NCBI GenBank assembly: GCA_905221605.1
Contig: CAJNDS010000335.1
Location: 1,094,458-1,148,929 of the forward strand
Source: Symbiodinium natans
Taxonomy: Eukaryota; Sar; Dinophyceae; Suessiales; Symbiodiniaceae
DNA length: 54,472 nucleotides
Direction of reading: 5' to 3'
Made by a program: the position numbers and the translations under genes. This document shows, in pieces, positions 12,301-20,421 of the stretch (within the stretch, counting starts at the first letter, position 1; each line of letters starts with the position of its first letter). A model generated the notes under the pieces. The model made no database searches. It saw only the letters and a list, made by a program, of their open reading frames with translations, and was not told the DNA's origin.

Positions 12301-12888
12301 CGCGAAGCTCGTCGTCCAGTACAGGGGGCCCGACTCCAATGGTGCGCAGGTCGTGATTCCCTCCCATGCGCTGAGCACCGCCCTCGAACCGACGACCACA
12401 GCCGTCTCATCGAGCCTCGCTCGTTGTTGTGGATGTTGTTAACATGTATTTGTGCTTTATACAGGCACCATCAAATCAAAACACCTCAAACCCTAAACCC
12501 TAAACCCTAAACCCTAAGCCCTAAACCCTAAACCCTAAAAATTGGTAGCTTCTTCGAGCCCCGCCCGAGGACCACCATGACTACCACGACCATGGCGACG
12601 ACCACCACCACCACGACCGTGGCGACGACCACCACCACGACACTGTGTCACAGTGGGGGGAACATGTTACATGTTTTAGGGTACCTAAACTCAAGAAGGA
12701 CTCGAAATGTACATGTTTAGGATTGCTTAGTACTATCCCGACCATGAGCCAGGACAGTGGCGACCACCACCACCACGACGGTGGCTACGACCACCACGAT
12801 GTCTGGCCAGGGACCGCCGGGTCCCCCTGGGCCCGCGGGGCCTCAAGGCCCGCCTGGGCCGCCAGGACCGCCTGGCCCACCCGGTCCG
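3282..12888 (+). CDS. Gene A: EGF / PA14 / Thr-rich / collagen-like secreted protein (split gene)
   Basis: Predicted extracellular or cell-surface adhesion or carbohydrate-binding protein. Joining exons in phase gives, in order: EGF-like cysteine repeats (exons from 3282 to about 7241), PA14 domain 1 (7791-9673) ending in a Thr-rich tail, PA14 domain 2 (11285-12390), a Thr-rich exon (12570-12638), and a Thr-rich plus Gly-X-Y collagen-like exon (12753-12888). PA14 is a known beta-barrel domain that binds glycans in many eukaryotic surface proteins. EGF repeats, mucin-like Thr tracts and collagen triplets all point outside the cell. No signal peptide exon was identified; upstream exons between 1 and 3281 are uncertain. 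Introns use GC or GA donors and AG|G acceptors. The chain between 9673 and 11285 and between exons 4 and 5 is not phase-proven, so the two PA14 copies could in principle be separate genes. Confidence 0.7.
3339..5238. other. Gene A intron: arrays, element, GC-rich island
   Basis: TTTAGGG/TTTTAGGGG at 3360-3490, AT-rich unique DNA 3500-3860, an inverted-repeat element 4104-4205, a long CCCTAAA array 4251-4435, a GC-rich island 4440-4820 with several overlapping short frames and none convincing, then CCCTAAA at 5089-5180. Confidence 0.7.
4104..4205. mobile_element. MITE-like element, family 1 (copy 1)
   Basis: Ends GGAAGCTCTTTTGACTT and AAGTCAAGAGAGCTTCC are inverted repeats of about 17 bp. Related copies at 8334-8427 and 41463-41565 share AGTAGGGTTAGTAAGTTGGG inside. 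Non-coding, about 100 bp. Confidence 0.8.
5239..5263 (+). CDS. Gene A EGF micro-exon 2 (25 bp)
   Basis: Reads VNGVCTCT plus one base. The intron starts GCTCC at 5264 and the next exon starts GCTCC at 6141, a 5-bp direct repeat at the intron ends. Joined to exon 3 it gives CTCTCSTGYEGDRCDVC, a good EGF core. Confidence 0.65.
5264..6140. other. Gene A intron
   Basis: Short CCCTAAA arrays at 5310-5360, a GCCTAAA/GCCTCAA variant block 5515-5600, and mixed heptamers to 6100. Opens GCTCC and the next exon opens GCTCC. Confidence 0.7.
6141..6185 (+). CDS. Gene A EGF exon 3
   Basis: Starts after AAG at 6138-6140. Reads STGYEGDRCDVCIA. The intron begins GCTAC at 6186 and the next exon begins GCTAC at 6771, again a 5-bp direct repeat. 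An element carrying a TTTAGGG array lies in this downstream intron. Confidence 0.7.
6210..6428. mobile_element. Element family 9 carrying an internal TTTAGGG array
   Basis: Terminal inverted repeats around TACTGGGTAGCCCAG and CTGGGCTACCAAGT. Left core GTGGTACCCTTTTGCCCTT, right core GGGTACCCTTATTGTAAGATG. Between them lies a TTTAGGG array of about 16 units (6252-6366). Relatives at 33005-33178 and 36079-36215. Confidence 0.75.
6429..6770. other. Gene A intron, 3' part
   Basis: CCCTAAA arrays at 6497-6570 and 6692-6750 with about 120 bp of unique sequence between. Confidence 0.75.
6771..6838 (+). CDS. Gene A EGF exon 4 (3' end uncertain)
   Basis: Starts after CAG and reads GYPTCRESCTDEADCSSNG, completing the cysteine pattern begun in exon 3. 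The end is unclear: a GC donor at 6830 or a GT donor at 6839 are both in phase 0, but neither joins the AG|G acceptor of exon 5 in frame. Confidence 0.6.
6865..7135 (-). repeat. CCCTAAA array in gene A intron
   Basis: About 35 heptamers with scattered CCCCAAA variants, interrupted once by a 20-bp unique stretch near 7055. Confidence 0.9.
7163..7238 (+). CDS. Gene A EGF exon 5
   Basis: Reads NEFGQQLDSCACVCDPGF then SGLNCET, a clear EGF C-terminal half (C.C.C.PGFSG..C). Start is AG|G at 7163 or AG|TTC at 7170. The end is a GA donor near 7239 or a GC donor at 7242, both in phase with the first PA14 exon at 7791. Confidence 0.65.
7242..7790. other. Gene A intron, mostly CCCTAAA
   Basis: CCCTAAA at 7410-7480 and 7531-7780 (about 35 units). 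At 7480-7506 a fragment TAGAATATGGTTGCTTGGCT matches the right end of element family 9. Confidence 0.85.
7791..7866 (+). CDS. PA14 domain 1, exon A
   Basis: Reads GDSALPGLLCEYYYFEQG then SNVPDFL, the first beta strand of a PA14 domain. Homologous to exon A of copy 2 at 11285-11328. The GC donor at 7867 lies at the same codon as in copy 2, and joining to 9067 restores a Gly codon. Confidence 0.8.
7867..9066. other. PA14 intron A-B, copy 1 (1.2 kb)
   Basis: TTTAGGG at 7910-7978, element family 1 at 8334-8427, TTTAGGG at 8463-8580, and unique sequence 8590-8880 with overlapping short frames on both strands. A long C/T tract at 8885-8955 ends in CAG|GTACGT, and a pyrimidine tract runs into the acceptor at 9066. 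Confidence 0.75.
8334..8427. mobile_element. MITE-like element, family 1 (copy 2)
   Basis: Near-perfect inverted ends AGAGCTCTTTTGACTTAG and CTAAGTCAAAAGAGCTTT; interior AGTAGGGTTAGTAAGTTGGG shared with copy 1. Confidence 0.88.
9067..9251 (+). CDS. PA14 domain 1, exon B
   Basis: Starts after a pyrimidine-rich acceptor ending TTCAG. Core reads KTVDHVTVASVIDFADDHSF, then AVRCTGFLKIQTAGTYDLY and TNSDDGSFLYLDG, the diagnostic middle of PA14. Length is 185 bp, the same as in copy 2. It ends at a GA donor (GAGCCCC at 9252); splicing to 9356 gives LYLDGERIVDNDGLHG. Confidence 0.88.
9252..9355 (+). other. 104-bp GA-AG intron in PA14 copy 1
   Basis: Starts GAGCCCC, ends CCAAG, and the next exon starts GAGCG: a 4-bp direct repeat (GAGC) at its ends. 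A matching 103-bp intron lies in copy 2 with the same donor and acceptor. An indel in the intron, but none in the exons, supports non-coding status. Confidence 0.8.
9356..9673 (+). CDS. PA14 domain 1, exon C with Thr-rich tail
   Basis: Reads ERIVDNDGLHGPQERSGSKQ, then SHPILVEFFENGGGAKLVVEY, the C-terminal half of PA14, followed by about 35 residues that are mostly Thr (mucin-like, likely O-glycosylated linker). Exactly 106 codons to a GC donor at 9674 (CAG|GCAAAACCC), where the intron enters heptamer repeats at once. Confidence 0.85.
9674..11284. other. Intron(s) between PA14 copies
   Basis: CCCTAAA 9679-9970 (broken), TTTAGGG 10059-10255 (about 28 units), CCCTAAA 10485-10745 (about 36 units), a GC-rich island 10745-10850 with a GTGAGT donor-like site at 10811, TTTAGGG/TTTGGGG 10845-10925, then the CCCTTTAA array. 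At least one exon probably hides here because the phases of 9673 and 11285 do not match directly. Confidence 0.75.
11069..11255. repeat. 8-mer array (CCCTTTAA), about 23 units
   Basis: Homogeneous AACCCTTT repeats with two CCCGTTAA variants, flanked on both sides by ordinary CCCTAAA. The array grew from an altered unit rather than by telomerase addition of the standard heptamer. Confidence 0.93.
11285..11328 (+). CDS. PA14 domain 2, exon A (44 bp)
   Basis: AG|G then YYYFTQGDKVPDFA, homologous to exon A of copy 1. GC donor at 11329 is in the conserved position; joins exon B at 11900. The upstream partner exon is unknown; 10791-10810 before a GTGAGT donor fits the phase but is only a guess. 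Confidence 0.78.
11329..11899. other. PA14 intron A-B, copy 2
   Basis: CCCTAAA 11433-11518, TTTAGGG 11557-11595 with a repeated AGAGT(G/A)GGCCCTTAT motif nearby, then about 250 bp of unique sequence. The last 25 bp before exon B match copy 1. Confidence 0.75.
11900..12084 (+). CDS. PA14 domain 2, exon B
   Basis: 185 bp, nearly identical to 9067-9251. Reads RTVDHVTVASVIDFADDHSF and TNSDDGSFLYLDG. GA donor at 12085. High identity to copy 1 indicates a recent tandem duplication of the PA14 unit. Confidence 0.88.
12188..12390 (+). CDS. PA14 domain 2, exon C
   Basis: Nearly identical to 9356 onward (ERIVDNDGLHGPQERSGSKQ), then diverges after the PA14 end. A GA donor at 12391 (GACGACC) joins to 12570 (AG|GACCACC), keeping frame into a Thr-rich exon. 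Confidence 0.82.
12391..12569. other. Gene A intron, GA donor
   Basis: Starts GACGACCAC and the next exon starts GACCACCAT. Contains a CCCTAAA array at 12487-12540. Confidence 0.65.
12570..12638 (+). CDS. Thr-rich mucin-like exon
   Basis: Reads TTMTTTTMATTTTTTTVA and on: almost only Thr with Ala, Val and Met. 69 bp. GA donor GACACTG at 12639 and next exon GACAGTG at 12753 form an imperfect direct repeat. Likely O-glycosylated spacer. Confidence 0.7.
12753..12888 (+). CDS. Thr-rich plus collagen-like exon
   Basis: Begins TVATTTTTTVATTTMSGQ, then about nine Gly-X-Y triplets (GPPGPPGPAGPQGPPGPPG and on). The frame meets TAG at 12895 unless a GC donor at 12889 is used. It is therefore either the last exon or continues after the heptamer array that follows. 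Confidence 0.72.
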
Positions 12889-13818
12889 GCGCGTTAGAGG
12901 GTTTAGGGTTTAGGGTTTAGGGTTTAGGATTTAGGGTTTAGGGTTTAGGGTTTAGGGGGTTTATTTATAGGGTTTAGAGGGTTTATAGGGTTTATAGGGT
13001 CTATAGGGGATGATAGGGTTTACAAGGGTTGATAGGGTTAAGGGTTTGCAAGGCTTCTGGTGTCGCGATCAGGCTCTTAGGCGATTGGCATTGCCATCAA
13101 ATGTCTGGCAGTTTCTTGCATCGCGCAAAAAAAGTGGCAGGCGTGTAATGGCGGTATTTAGGTTGGTCTTAATAGCTAACAGCCTTCTGTTGAGTTTAGA
13201 GTAGTGTCGCAGGACTTTAGGGTCTTAGGGCTGCACCACATTCGAAAGTATCCTAAATCCTCGATCAAGAGCCGGAAAACTGTGCAGGGTTTTGCGGCAC
13301 TCGGTCGAGGATGAAGTTTTTGTTTTCCCCCTCTCGGACGCTTACGGCTTAGGCGGTGTGAGGGTTGTTGTTGTTTTCCTACTAAACCCTAAACCCTAAA
13401 CCCTAAACCCTAAACCCTAAACCCTAAGCCCTAAGCCCTAAACCCTAAACCCTAAACCCTAAACCCTAAACCCTAAGGGGCTCAGGGCGTGGGATCTTCG
13501 GGTACTCAGGGCTTCCAACGCGTTCTGTGTTTTTTTTTTAGGAGGGGGGGGGGGGGGGGGGGGGCTTCTTTTTTGTTTTTGCATCTAATTTTTTGGTTCT
13601 GACGATGCTTGAGGGTTCAGGGTATTCCGGGTATTGAGGGATTCTCGGGCCGTAGACAGGGGCTTTTGGGGCTGTAGGGTTCACGTGCACACGCTGCTAG
13701 GATGGGAAGCTTTGCAAAGCCCCCAAAAACCCAAATCCCCCCTAAACCCTAAACCCGAAACCCTAAACCCTAAACCCCCATAACCTAAACACCCCTGAGC
13801 CCAAAGCTTCCAAAGCAG
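12889..13818. other. Arrays after the collagen exon
   Basis: TTTAGGG 12895-12960, then GGGTTTATA variants to 13030, unique sequence 13040-13370, CCCTAAA 13383-13476, a T run then G run (13540-13564), and mixed heptamers. No clear exon. Confidence 0.7.
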
Positions 13819-13887
13819 GGCCATGGACTGCGCAGTGTCCGCCACTACCTGGCTGAGGCGGTGAAGAAGATGCTGCTCGCTCACATG
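13819..13887 (+). CDS. Orphan exon, amphipathic helix
   Basis: AG|G acceptor and GC donor bound 23 open codons reading GHGLRSVRHYLAEAVKKML then LAHM. Looks like coding sequence (helical, GC-rich) but the gene is unknown; it could be the end of gene A or the start of gene B. A 47-bp tandem duplication begins right after it. Confidence 0.4.
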
Positions 13888-13890
13888 GCT

Positions 13891-13984
13891 TCTAGTAAAC
13901 CCATACCCCAAAAGGTAGAACTAGAATCCCAGCTCTTTCTAGTAAACCCATACCCCCAAAAGGTATAACTCGAATCCCAGCTCT
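13891..13984. repeat. 47-bp tandem duplication
   Basis: Two copies of TCTAGTAAACCCATACCCC... ending GAATCCCAGCTCTT, with one inserted C and a few substitutions. It starts at the 3' end of the exon at 13819-13887, so it duplicates a possible donor (GTAAACCC). Confidence 0.85.
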
Positions 13985-15069
13985 TAATCATCCTTAAGCC
14001 ATGTTCCAGCTTTCTGGAGTGTACTGTAGGGTTTATGGTTTAGGGTTTAGGGTGTGGGGGGGGGGGGGGGGGGGGGGGGGCTCGGCGTGGGGAGGAGGGG
14101 GGCCGCGAGGTTAGATGGTTTAGGGCTTATAAGTCTAAAGGGTGACAAGCGTTGGGGTTCAGGGCTTATAGGGCTAATAGGCTTTAGAGTGCATCATATG
14201 GAATTACAGACCCAGAAACCCTACTTAGTATGGTTTTTGTGTTTCTCTTTGCATAGTAGTAGTAGTAGTACAACTGGATCCTCAGGGTAAGTATGTAGGG
14301 AGTGCAAGGGCTTTTCCTGGCAGTCATATAATCTAATTCCAAACCCTAAAAGCCCTGAACCCTAAAACCTAAGCGCTGGTCCTAAACCCTAAACATCCTA
14401 AAAACCTAAAACCCCAAACCCTAAACCCTAAACCCCAAAACCCTAAACCCCAAACCCTAAACCCTAAGCCTGGACCCTTTGGGATCTTATTCTTCTGGCC
14501 GAAGAAGGAAGCGATGCAAATGGCGCCCCCCCGCAGTTGCTGCCCTAGTGGGCAGCCAAAACCTGGGGCTGAGGTTGGGTAAGCCCTCAACCCTGAACCC
14601 TCAATTCTAAACCCTAAGCCCTAACTCCTAAACCCTTAACTCTAAACCCTAAACTCTACAAAAAGCTCAAGAAGCCCTAGAGCACCCAAGCATTCTAAAG
14701 AAATGCAAAGCCCTAAGACCTCGAAGGCTCCCAAGACCCTACACACCGCGAAGCCCTTCAACAAAAACCTTAAACACCCTTGAAATGTCCTGAAGAGATC
14801 CGAAAACGCTAAACCTTGCAAAATCTCAAAAATACTATCAACACTATCAACACTGATAAGCCCTAATCTCAGGCTGCCAGTGCACGCAATGACGCTAGGT
14901 CCTGAGATGCTTTGGCTTTCCCTTATACCTTCAACCACAAACCCGAAATACTAAACCTTACGAAAACCCTAAACCCTAAACCCTAAACCCTAAACCCTAG
15001 ACCCTAAACCCTCCACCCTAAACCCTAAACCCTAATTCGTGGATCCTTGCCATTCGCCCAAGCCAAGGC
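13985..15069. other. Mixed intergenic or intronic sequence
   Basis: A G run of about 24 (14057-14080), unique DNA to 14340, degenerate CCCTAAA 14340-14470 and 14580-14660, A-rich unique sequence 14640-14940, CCCTAAA 14960-15035. Confidence 0.65.
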
Positions 15070-15101
15070 TGCAGCCATCATGCTGCTGCGCGGTGGAGGC
15101 G
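15070..15101 (+). CDS. Possible short exon before GTAGGTA array
   Basis: AAG|GCT GCA GCC ATC ATG CTG CTG CGC reads AAAIMLLRGGG and runs into a GTAGGTA microsatellite that would itself supply the GT donor. Weak; no domain. Confidence 0.2.
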
Positions 15102-15519
15102 GGTAGGTAGTAGGTAGTAGGTGGTAGGTAGTAGATAGAGTAGGTAGAGTAGGTAGTAGCTAGTAGGTAGTAGGTAGTAGGTAGTAGCTAGTAGGTAGTA
15201 GGTAGAGTAGGTAGTAGGTAGTAAGTAGGCAGTAGGTAGAGTAGGTAGAGTAGGTGGAGTAGGTAGAGTAGGTAGAGTAGGTAGAGTAGGTAGTAGGTAG
15301 AGTAGGTAGTAGGTAGTAGGTAGTAGGTAGAGTAGGTAGTAGGTAGAGTAGGTAGTAGGTAGAGTAGGTAGTAGGTAGAGTAGGTAGTAGGTAGAGTAGG
15401 TAGTAGGTAGAGTTGGTAGTAGGTAGTAGGTAGTAGGTAGTAAGTAGTAGGTAGTAGGTAGTAGGTAGTAGGTGGTAGGTAGTAGGCAGTAGGTAGTAGG
15501 TAGTAGGTAGAGTAGGTAA
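15102..15519. repeat. GTAGGTA microsatellite, about 420 bp
   Basis: Imperfect repeats of GTAGGTA, GTAG and GTAGAGTAG with no heptamers. Each unit resembles a splice donor. Ends GTAAGCC. The reverse-complement motif forms another array at 16291-16420. Confidence 0.93.
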
Positions 15520-16049
15520 GCCATGTCATGGTGATGTTGGATGGTAGGCGCTCATGTGTGGGTGCTCCCCTCTTTGAAGCCCGCACAAACAGGCTCCCCC
15601 CCCTCTCCGACTAGACAATAGTGTTTAGGGCTTCGAGTTTAGGGCCTAAACCCTAAACCTCAGGCCCTACACTCTAAACCCTAGCTTGCAAGAGTTGCGT
15701 TTGTGGGCCAATTGGAACTTCGGATCGTTGCGGGCTGCTGTTGCCCTAGAATAAACCCTCCCCCTTTCCTTCCCTCGAGCCTGAAACCAAGGAACGTTGC
15801 CTAAAAGCGAGCCCACACCCCAGATGTATTTTATTCGCCCTGTGACTCTAATCCCTGAACCACTAAAGCCCCACGACCCTGCACCCTTAAACCCGAAACC
15901 GCGAAACCCCCAACCTCTAAGCCGTAACCCTGCGAACCCGAAACCCTAAACGCAAAACCGCAGTAAGCCCAGACAGTATAGGCCTGTAGCGAACTGCAGA
16001 GGTTGCGCCGTGCCCCAGGCGCTTGAGAGGCGCAAACTCTGCGCGGTTT
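15520..16049. other. Unique sequence with scattered CCCTAAA
   Basis: No convincing gene. Short degenerate heptamers at 15650-15680 and 15880-15950. Confidence 0.6.
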
Positions 16050-16190
16050 ACTTGGAGGTTCATGCTACATGTAACCCAATTGTAAGTGTACCTTTTACCC
16101 ACCTCTAAGCCCCTTAAGTGCCCGAATATGGCTATGACTGGGGTAAAGTACACGAAAACATTGTTCGCGAACTAGCATGAATCTCCAAGT
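16050..16190. mobile_element. MITE-like element, family 2 (copy 1)
   Basis: Terminal inverted repeats ACTTGGAGGTTCATGCTA and TAGCATGAATCTCCAAGT. Interior has ACCCAATTGTAAGTGTAC..., and CTTAAGTGCCCGAATATGG shared with other copies. 141 bp. Confidence 0.88.
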
Positions 16191-16290
16191 ATGGTTTAAA
16201 GGGTTCTGAGCTTCGGGCTGTTTGAAGGTTCGTTGGAGAAGTAAATGTGCTCGATCTCAGCACTGGATCACTGGATCTTGCAGCTTCCTT

Positions 16291-16420
16291 CTAGTCCCTA
16301 CTACCTGTACCTCGTACCAATACCTACTACCTAGTACCTACTAGATACTACCTGCTACCTGCTATCTACTACCTACCTACCTACTACCTAGTACCTACTA
16401 GCTGCTACCTACTACCTAGC
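16291..16420. repeat. CTACCTA microsatellite (complement of 15102-15519)
   Basis: Imperfect CTACCTA/CTACCTAGTAC repeats. Together with the GTAGGTA array 0.8 kb upstream it could form a long imperfect RNA or DNA hairpin. Confidence 0.85.
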
Positions 16421-16858
16421 CTGCGGCCGCGGAACTCGGTTTGGGATGTTTGGGTTCCCTGGCGAAGAGGAAGTGCACAGAACGGGCTTTGCCAACTGCC
16501 GGACAGAAGCCGTTTTTGGATCCGATTCTGTCCCCCTACCACAACTACCCCTCGCCCTCCCCCATGCAACAGAAGACCAAAAGATAGCGCCCCTTATCTT
16601 GAGTAGGGGAGCTGGGGTGGGGCGGGGGGTTGGTGGAAACTCGACCTGCAGCCGCCCTGAAGCAACCTAAGCCCCAAGGGCCCTAAACCCTAAACCCTAT
16701 AGAACCCCACACCCCCCCGCCCTCCAGCAGCCCCTTTGGTTTAGGGTTTAGGCTTCAGGGGTTAGGGATTAGGGTTTTGGGTTCAGGGTTTAGGGTTACA
16801 AACCCCTAAACCCCTTGAATCCTAAACCGCAACCAACCACCGGCCACTCCCTGTGCAG
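16421..16858. other. Unique island and degenerate heptamers
   Basis: 16430-16670 is unique, with a 74-codon frame (starts MFGFPGEEEVHRTGFANC) but no domain. 16680-16830 has broken heptamers in both orientations. Confidence 0.6.
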
Positions 16859-16898
16859 GAAACAGGGGGACAGGGCCGGCAAAGCCCGCTTGCTTGAG
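16859..16898 (+). CDS. Gene B exon (PPR helix B)
   Basis: AG|G then KQGDRAGKARLLE, ending at a GC donor (16899). Resembles the end of one PPR and the start of its second helix. Phase 0 end joins 17641. Confidence 0.45.
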
Positions 16899-16965
16899 GC
16901 CGATGCGCGTTCCTTCCGTTCACTGCCTGGGGGCCTCTCTGGCCCTAAACCCTAAACCCTAAACC

Positions 16966-17025
<60 letters not shown>

Positions 17026-20000
17026 ACCCTAAACCCTAAACCCTAAACCCTACACCCTAAACCCTCCCTTTTTGTAGGGTTTAGGTTCCCTTTGTTGTTC
17101 CCGGTTCCTCTTGTGCCTGGTATAAGTGCTTTTTGGCACTCCTTGGGTCTTGACGCGCTGTTGTAGGATGTTTAGGGTTTAGGGTTTAGGGCTTAGGGCT
17201 TAGGGCTTAGGGCTTAGGGCTTAGGGCTTAGGGCTTAGGGCTTAGGGCTTAGGGATTAGTTTACAGGGTCATTACTTTGAGGTTCGGTACTTGCTGAGCT
17301 TATAACTTTGCTTACAGCCCACGACAAGTGGGTCATTTGGTTTTAAGCACCATGAGTCTACCCTAAACCCTAAACCCTAAACCCTAAACCCTAAACCCTA
17401 AGCCCTAAACCCGAAACCCCAGACCACAGAAGGCTTGCAGGGTTTGTGTGGTTGCAAGTCGTGTTTGAAGGTTTGGGGGACCTGGTGTTGTAAACATTTC
17501 TGGCTGGCATGCTCAGCTAGATGGGGTTTAGGGTTTACCCAAAACCCAAAACCCAAAACCCTAAACCCTAAACCCTAAACCCTAAACCCTAAACCCTAAA
17601 GCCCCTAAGGAATTCCACAGCTCTGGCACCGTGCCCGGAGGTCACCCAGCAGCTCCAGCGGTGCAAGCTGGACTCCTCAGATGTGAGGGTTCGCGGCATT
17701 CTGGGGTTTAGGGTTTAGGGTTTAGGGTTTTGGGCAGGGTCCAGGGCGGTGGTGGTATGTGAGGTCGCAATACGACCACCGCACGAACGAAGGGCTAGGC
17801 TGCGAACCCCCGAAACCTAAACCTAATTGACCTCCCTGTCATGTCAAACAGGCGCAAGTTCCCTATCGCAAGTCCTCGGCTTCCCACTTGAAACGTACTT
17901 TGAGTTCTGGCATCGGAATTATGGATTCTACACCCCTCGACCCTAGATCCCTAAAACCCAAAACCTTGAACCGACACCCCTAAACCCTAAACCCTAAACC
18001 CTAAACCCTAAGCCCTAAGCCCTAAGCCCTAAACCCTAAACCCTAAACCCGAAGCCCTAAGCCCTACGCCCTACATCCCCTATGCCGAGGGCCGCCGGGC
18101 GGTGGCAGGCGGCACAGCAACTTTTCCGCGAATGCTCTCGGCAGGGAGTCAAGGCACCCCAAAATCTGCCCGGGGTTTAGGGTTTAGGGTTTAGGGTTTG
18201 GGGTTTAGGGCTTAGGGTTTAGGGCTTGCGGCTAAGTTACGAAGCCCCAATCCCTAAATCGAAGGGTTTAGGGTATTTTCGGTTCAGGGTTTAGGTTTTA
18301 GGGTTTTGTGTTGGGGACTACGAAGGCAGGGTAGTTACACTCTTGGACTCAGGAATGCACGCACTGGATTACCACCACAATGAGACGTGGCATAAAAAGG
18401 TCCAGCGCTTGTCCGCACTTGTCCAGATTGGCATCTGCATGTCTGTGAGGCTAGGAGGTTGCAGGGCCTCCCATTCTGGCCGCGTGCTTGCAGGCTTCTT
18501 GCGGATGCCGACGGTGACCAATGTTTACCAGGCACCCTAGCAGCCCTACACAGGCATCTGCTTTGCATTCGACCGACCCAGCAGACACAACAGATCCTCC
18601 AGAGCGCTCAGGATCCACCCACGTTCAGGTGAGGGATCTCCCACTGATGTGCACGATGGCTCAGTCCTTTTATATGGTCCCCACATCTTCCTTAAAGGGA
18701 TTCTGCATGTCTGGACCCTTGGTTTTTGCATAGGGAATATGAAGGTGAGACAGTGTTCCCCTATGATATACCAAGACAAATCATGTGTTATGAGTACCCA
18801 GTTTCCAACTGTTATCACCATTTTAGGATACTTAAGGGCTTAAACCCTCAACCCTAAGCCTTGGAATATAGGTACCATGAACCTCCAAAGTCGGGCTTAC
18901 GATGGGTCTTTTAGGGGCTCCCCTACTACCCCCCTCTATACTACCCCTCCATAGTTAAGGCGATGTAGGGATAAGTAGCCTGAATAAGGTTATTTACGAG
19001 GGAACCTATGAAGGGATAGCCCTAAACCGTAAACCCGAACCCGAATCCCTAAACCCGAAACCATAAACCCTAAACCCTAAACCCTAAACCCTAAACCCTA
19101 AACCCTAAACCCTAAACCCTAAACCCTGGCGGGTCCACAACAGACCCGCGCAAAACTGTGGCCCCACCAGCAAACCTGAGATGCAGGACTTAGGTCACCT
19201 CCTTTAGTGTTGAGAAATGACGCCTTTCTGCTCCCCAGTGCGCCTCAAAGCAAGAACTTCCAACCATTTCTGCCCAGAAGAAGGTTTGACCTTCTCGGAA
19301 TGGATCAGACGATGTAAACCATGGACGTCATCATGCTTGGGCCATGGATGCTCTCTTCTCATCAGAGCAGAGTAGACCATGGACGTCATCATGCTTGGAC
19401 CCTGGATGCTCTCTTCCCAGAACGGGGTAGACCATGGACGTCATCATGGTTGGGCCAGGGCAGTGCAGAAAACATGTAGACCATGGACGTCATCATGCTT
19501 GGGCCATGGATGCTCTCTTCTCATCAGAACAGAGTAGACCATGGACGTCATCATGCTTGGGCCATGGATACTCTCTTCCCAGAACGGATTAGACTATGGA
19601 CGTCATCATGGTTGGGCCATGGATGCTCTCTTCTAACTATGGTGAAGTAAACGTGTTATTTAGACCCAGGGCTGGGCAGAAGCGGATGCAAGCAAGACAG
19701 GGCTTAGTTTAGGACACGTCGAAAGTGCGAAGTAGTGCAAAAAACCCCACAAATACCAGTGCAGTCTACGGATGCCCAAAAAATTGCAGGATTATTTTGG
19801 ATAAAAATTGCGGGGATGAGGTGATGGGCGAAACCCAGGAAACATCGGTATTTACAGGGGATTCTGAGGGCGACAGAGCCAAACTGCCGAAAACGCGTGG
19901 GTCTGTTATGGCCCCGCCTAGCCCTAAACCCTAAACCCTAAACCCTAAACCCTACACGCTTTCATCGTCCGCCGTCCAGATGGACATCATTGCCTTGGGG

Positions 20001-20382
20001 CTCGTCATGGCTGCGGCGAAGGAGGCTGGCTTTTGTGTTGCAGGGCCGAGAGGTTTGGGGCTTAGGGTTTAGGGTTTGGGGTTTGGGGTTTAGGGTTTAG
20101 GGTTTAGGCTTACCCGAAACTGGAATGCTGAACCATAAAACTGCCTAAAACTCACGCTGTAGGTTCAACTCTCGACCCCAAATCCTAGGTCCTGCACCTT
20201 GCACCCGAAGACCCCAACCTTCAATGGAACCCTAACCCCTACTTGGATTAGGGTTTAGGGTTTAGGGTTTAGGGTTTAGGGTTTAAGGTTTAGGGTTTAG
20301 GGCTACTTGGAGGTTCAGGGTATTTCTAATCCAAGTATAACTGTACTTTCAACCCACTTAATGTGGGACCTGCTTTAATGTG

Positions 20383-20421
<39 letters not shown>

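Noticed and set aside
15078-15586. Reverse-strand frames rich in LPTTYY repeats
   Set aside because: Translation of the GTAGGTA microsatellite; no coding signal.
18554-18628. 75-bp segment with AG|G start and CAG|GTGAGG end, open in phase 0
   Set aside because: Looks like an exon by its borders, but inserting it between gene B exons at 18153 and 19980 breaks the PPR repeat, and it matches no domain.
19725-19934. 70-codon forward frame, more AT-rich than other coding sequence
   Set aside because: No recognisable domain and no splice-site pattern; sits in a PPR intron. Noted only in the intron entry.
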